Positions 62,501 to 64,000 of a DNA stretch of 64,000 bases are shown in pieces. The stretch's first letter is position 1. Each line of letters opens with the position of its first letter. The stretch is from Allacma fusca (lineage: Eukaryota > Arthropoda > Collembola > Symphypleona > Sminthuridae). The notes beneath the pieces were generated by a model. It was given only the letters and a program-made list of their open reading frames with translations. It made no database searches and was not told the origin of the DNA. The stretch lies in contig OX359250.1 of the NCBI GenBank assembly GCA_947179485.1, forward strand, positions 26,980,654 to 27,044,653. The letters are read 5' to 3'. Made by a program: the position numbers and the translations under genes.

Positions 62501-63348
62501 ACAATCAGTTAGATTGGGACATTTTTGTACCGTATGTGATCACTGCGTATAATACTTCCGAGCATTCTGTTACAAAAATTTCCCCTTTTCAAGCATTTTT
62601 CGGTAGAGCTCCTCCAGCCCCTCTACTCAACTCCATTCCAAATACACTATTACAAATAACTCAGCTCAGCGCTTCCCAGGTCAAAATTATGCACCAAAGA
62701 ATATCCCAGTTAATTAAAAAGGCTCAATTACAAGCCAAAGAACGATTTGATGCTATGTATCAACCCTTAGAGTTTAAAGTTGGTTCCCACGTTCGATTTT
62801 ATCTCCCTCAGCGAAAAATTGGTTTGTCTGACAAACTTCTTTGTCGTTGGGTTGGACCTTATACCATAACTTATATTGATAAGAACAATAATGCTGACTT
62901 AGTTTTAACCTTTCCCTCTACTAAGCTTAGACCTAGTATTAAGTGTCACCTCTCCCAACTCAAGCTCATAAAAATTGATTTGGGGGATGGCATTATTCAT
63001 CCCGAGTATGTATATACTACGGAAGACCAGCACGAATTTGACGCTTGGTTGACACAATTTCCCTCCGACACCCCAAACTCCGATTCCTCTCTCCCTTCTC
63101 CCATCCGTAAACCTTCCACACGTCCTTCACGCAAAATGAAACTACAACCGTCCACTTCTTCTGAAGACCGTCCAGTTAAGCGTTTAACTTCTCCTCCTCC
63201 AAACTTCTCGCCTCAAACTTTTGGTTATCACTCCACAAAGTTAAAATCAATTCTCAAATCTCCCCAACAAGTTGATAGCAATCATACAGTTCGACGTTCC
63301 ACACGTTTACGAAATAAAACAAAGAAAGTTACATTTTCCCATGTCTGA
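59557..63348 (+). CDS. pol: Pol polyprotein (protease, reverse transcriptase, RNase H, integrase)
   Basis: 1,263 residues, in the -1 frame relative to gag. Aspartic protease active site DTGAS at 19-23. Reverse transcriptase with LVCDFQKLNKIT, LDLFSGYYQ and catalytic YIDD at 441-444. RNase H with YTDAS (Asp590), an EKECLAV glutamate and TDHHAL. Integrase zinc-binding HHCC (His804, His809, Cys839, Cys842) and a DD35E core: Asp871, Asp930, Glu966. A GPY/F-type module (RWVGPYTITY) follows, then a Ser/Pro-rich basic tail. All catalytic residues are present. Pol could start at its own ATG or by frameshift: its frame stays open upstream across at least the last 25 gag codons, but I saw no canonical X-XXY-YYZ slippery site in that stretch. 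Confidence 0.93.
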   Translation: MCPYIMCYFDDVSIDALIDTGASHNLIQKNHIPSSAVITPCPQRFVITADKARIPTSHIASLTFQLDNYFYTTEAHVLETLTPPLILGCKFITQFDFHIHLNSNSLYNSHVCHYFRKHAYSATCSSECGCSSPVKTLFTIQLPPRHQMYVPTTSLHTSHTTFFNPHPLIEKQYKVIFPPVINPAKNVLLATNISTSTQIIPADTLLGHAQRYDFTQTLNTVPVIPQHPTPFTPEQLQSLNINPKLRPAERASIISLLNKYSYLLAWTLMDLQVCTLPPMRIKLNSDTPVQAKPYRLSTTEREILKQELDKLIEAGIIVPCENSNYSTPVFLVRQKLGKWRLVCDFQKLNKITIDEIFPLPRIDDLLFQLRSAAYFFPLDLFSGYYQALIHPDDQHLTAIVTEFGLYMYLRVCFGLKNAPAYFQRLAARTLGTLRYTHAVSYIDDIIPYSKDFPSHLVAIELVFQRLAKVNFRMNPKKCFFGMQEHVVFGFFLSQKGLSTESAKVAAIMQQPKPNNLETLRKFLGTIGYYRRFIWNFAQIAAPLQGLLKKHSLYHWSPDCDKAFLTLKNALCTAPVLRHYDPTLPCILYTDASNLAIAGILHQQFEDGEHPIYFISRALTPAEKNWGATEKECLAVVFATRKLREFLYLKPFIIVTDHHALCYLKCQRNPTARLTRMAVILEQFRYVIRYKKGTLHRNVDGVSRCPYALSTTKDTEDDLTIPGLSAQSQTSSPNPLPAIPLINPADLKHAQAIDHTLNKLLQKKRSKLIPNDDGIYFIQFNPRNPKLLVIPKAMIPIVLQNAHNHPLGGHLNFQRTLARLRPFYWWRSITSDTFKHCTHCPECQSRQHLTKLRMDSLKNIPIKIPASTYAMDLLGPFRETPRGNKYVLVLTDLFTKWVHTSLLPNREAAHIAMHLESFILTFPGMSILISDGAAEFKSATLQELLKRFNITHNVSMPFHPRSHGMVERLNQTLAIMLSKFVSDNQLDWDIFVPYVITAYNTSEHSVTKISPFQAFFGRAPPAPLLNSIPNTLLQITQLSASQVKIMHQRISQLIKKAQLQAKERFDAMYQPLEFKVGSHVRFYLPQRKIGLSDKLLCRWVGPYTITYIDKNNNADLVLTFPSTKLRPSIKCHLSQLKLIKIDLGDGIIHPEYVYTTEDQHEFDAWLTQFPSDTPNSDSSLPSPIRKPSTRPSRKMKLQPSTSSEDRPVKRLTSPPPNFSPQTFGYHSTKLKSILKSPQQVDSNHTVRRSTRLRNKTKKVTFSHV

Positions 63349-64000
63349 CCACAATGACCAGCAACAATCCCCAGTCCCCGCCTGTGTACCCTTATGTGCC
63401 AGGCATTGTCCAGTACCCGACAACTCTGGGCATCAATCCTGCCATTCGACTCTCCGACAACCCCTGGACGGAATTAATCAAAGTTTATCTCCCCGGAACC
63501 CCGGACACGCTAATCTGTTGCCCAGTATCCATTTGCACAGTTCAAATATTTCCCTATCAATTTGCCGACGCGTCTGGGAACGAACTCAGTTGTTACGACT
63601 CCTCAATTCCTATTCTGAAGAGGACCTTCCGCCATGTTGCTGTGGGAATTGTATTGCCGGACCAAATTCCCTCTCTTCTGGACCAGTTGAGCGCAACTTA
63701 CTTCCAGGCAACAGTGAAACAATCCCAAATGTGGAACGAATTTCTCCTTCAACTACGCGACGCCCCACCGAATTACGTCTCAGCGACGCCCGTTATTTCA
63801 ATCGATCCGCAAATTCGGTTCGAACAAATATCTCGGGCATGTTTGGAATCAGCCAACATTTGTGCAATCCAAACCCGCCGATCCAATTGGATCAAGAAGC
63901 ACGGGCCACGTCAAGGCCCTACTCTGACATTGCCTCAACAACTCCTGACCACAGCTCCACCGGACCCCATACAAAACCCTCTCGCCCAACCGCCTCAACA
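63341..64000 (+). CDS. Overlapping fourth ORF after pol, partial (frame 2 of two candidates)
   Basis: ATG at 63341 overlaps the last 8 nt of pol (ATGTCTGA) and the frame stays open for 220 codons to the window end. It begins MSDHNDQQQSPVPACVPLCA and is Ser/Pro/Cys/Asn-rich, probably disordered. It reads the same DNA as the ORF starting at 63354, one frame apart. The start-stop overlap with pol is an arrangement compatible with reinitiation. It may be a true dual-coding gene or the shadow of the other frame. Confidence 0.35.
   Translation, partial: MSDHNDQQQSPVPACVPLCARHCPVPDNSGHQSCHSTLRQPLDGINQSLSPRNPGHANLLPSIHLHSSNISLSICRRVWERTQLLRLLNSYSEEDLPPCCCGNCIAGPNSLSSGPVERNLLPGNSETIPNVERISPSTTRRPTELRLSDARYFNRSANSVRTNISGMFGISQHLCNPNPPIQLDQEARATSRPYSDIASTTPDHSSTGPHTKPSRPTAST
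63354..64000 (+). CDS. Third ORF after pol, partial (frame 1 of two overlapping candidates)
   Basis: Begins at an ATG 5 nt after the pol stop and stays open for about 215 codons to the window end. It starts MTSNNPQSPPVYPYVPGIV and continues with globular-looking sequence (FRHVAVGIVLPDQIPSLLDQ). No signal peptide, membrane anchor or envelope motif is visible in the part present, so it is not evidently an env gene. The function is unknown; some Ty3/gypsy elements carry an extra 3' ORF. Its composition is more GC-rich than the surrounding genome. Of the two overlapping open frames this one looks more like a folded protein. Confidence 0.55.
   Translation, partial: MTSNNPQSPPVYPYVPGIVQYPTTLGINPAIRLSDNPWTELIKVYLPGTPDTLICCPVSICTVQIFPYQFADASGNELSCYDSSIPILKRTFRHVAVGIVLPDQIPSLLDQLSATYFQATVKQSQMWNEFLLQLRDAPPNYVSATPVISIDPQIRFEQISRACLESANICAIQTRRSNWIKKHGPRQGPTLTLPQQLLTTAPPDPIQNPLAQPPQ

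Larger units (their letters stand above)
56894..64000 (+). mobile_element. Ty3/gypsy LTR retrotransposon (3' end outside window)
   Basis: A near-complete element: 5' LTR, leader, gag, pol in the order protease-reverse transcriptase-RNase H-integrase (the Ty3/gypsy order), then further open reading frames to the window edge. Gag and pol have no internal stop or visible frameshift, so the copy looks recent and possibly competent. The 3' LTR, polypurine tract and target-site duplication lie beyond the window and could not be compared. Confidence 0.9.

Noticed and set aside
1-64000. CRISPR arrays, bacterial operons or phage genes
   Set aside because: The spliced genes and LTR element show animal nuclear DNA; no direct-repeat/spacer structure was seen.

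Overview
The window is a piece of an AT-rich arthropod nuclear genome. It shows many short spliceosomal introns with GT..AG ends, canonical animal protein families, long gene-poor stretches full of (GA)n/(TC)n/(CA)n microsatellites, short TA-flanked DNA-transposon relics and an intact-looking Ty3/gypsy LTR retrotransposon. Cytochrome b5-related desaturase-like genes of the Cyt-b5-r type and a nervana-type Na,K-ATPase beta subunit point to an arthropod. I cannot name the species or order from sequence alone.

Layout. About 1-1.8 kb (+): 3' part of AIMP2, the multi-aminoacyl-tRNA-synthetase scaffold subunit. 4.3-8.5 kb (-): a SENP1/Ulp1-type SUMO protease in about 12 exons, with SUMO-interacting-motif-like stretches N-terminal to a complete His-Asp-Cys catalytic domain. 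9.66-9.98 kb (+): the last exon of a small unrecognised gene with its poly(A) signal, converging on 10.05-11.6 kb (-): a complete six-exon kynurenine formamidase (AFMID). 14.2-16.5 kb and 18.7-21.0 kb (+): two tandem six-exon Cyt-b5-r paralogues (cytochrome b5 domain plus fatty-acid-desaturase-like membrane domain). 21.2-21.6 kb (-): an intronless frame resembling the N-terminal OB fold of RPA1, probably a relic. 30.4-34.1 kb (-): a four-exon gene for a 193-residue protein with four predicted membrane helices. 48.06-54.2 kb (+): Na,K-ATPase beta subunit with TATA box, 5' UTR exon and six coding exons. 56.9 kb to the end (+): Ty3/gypsy element with 5' LTR, gag, pol and a further ORF region running off the window.

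The cellular genes are mostly unrelated housekeeping functions (translation complex, SUMO cycle, tryptophan-kynurenine catabolism, lipid/redox, ion pump); only the Cyt-b5-r pair forms a functional cluster, by tandem duplication. The exon chains below were built by hand from splice sites and keep reading phase throughout.

Most notable: two overlapping reading frames are both open from the end of pol to the window edge; a family of pogo/Tigger-like miniature elements; a conservative Asp-to-Glu change at the expected catalytic acid of AFMID; and strong strand asymmetry (G-rich sense strand) that flips near promoters and explains several spurious ORFs.
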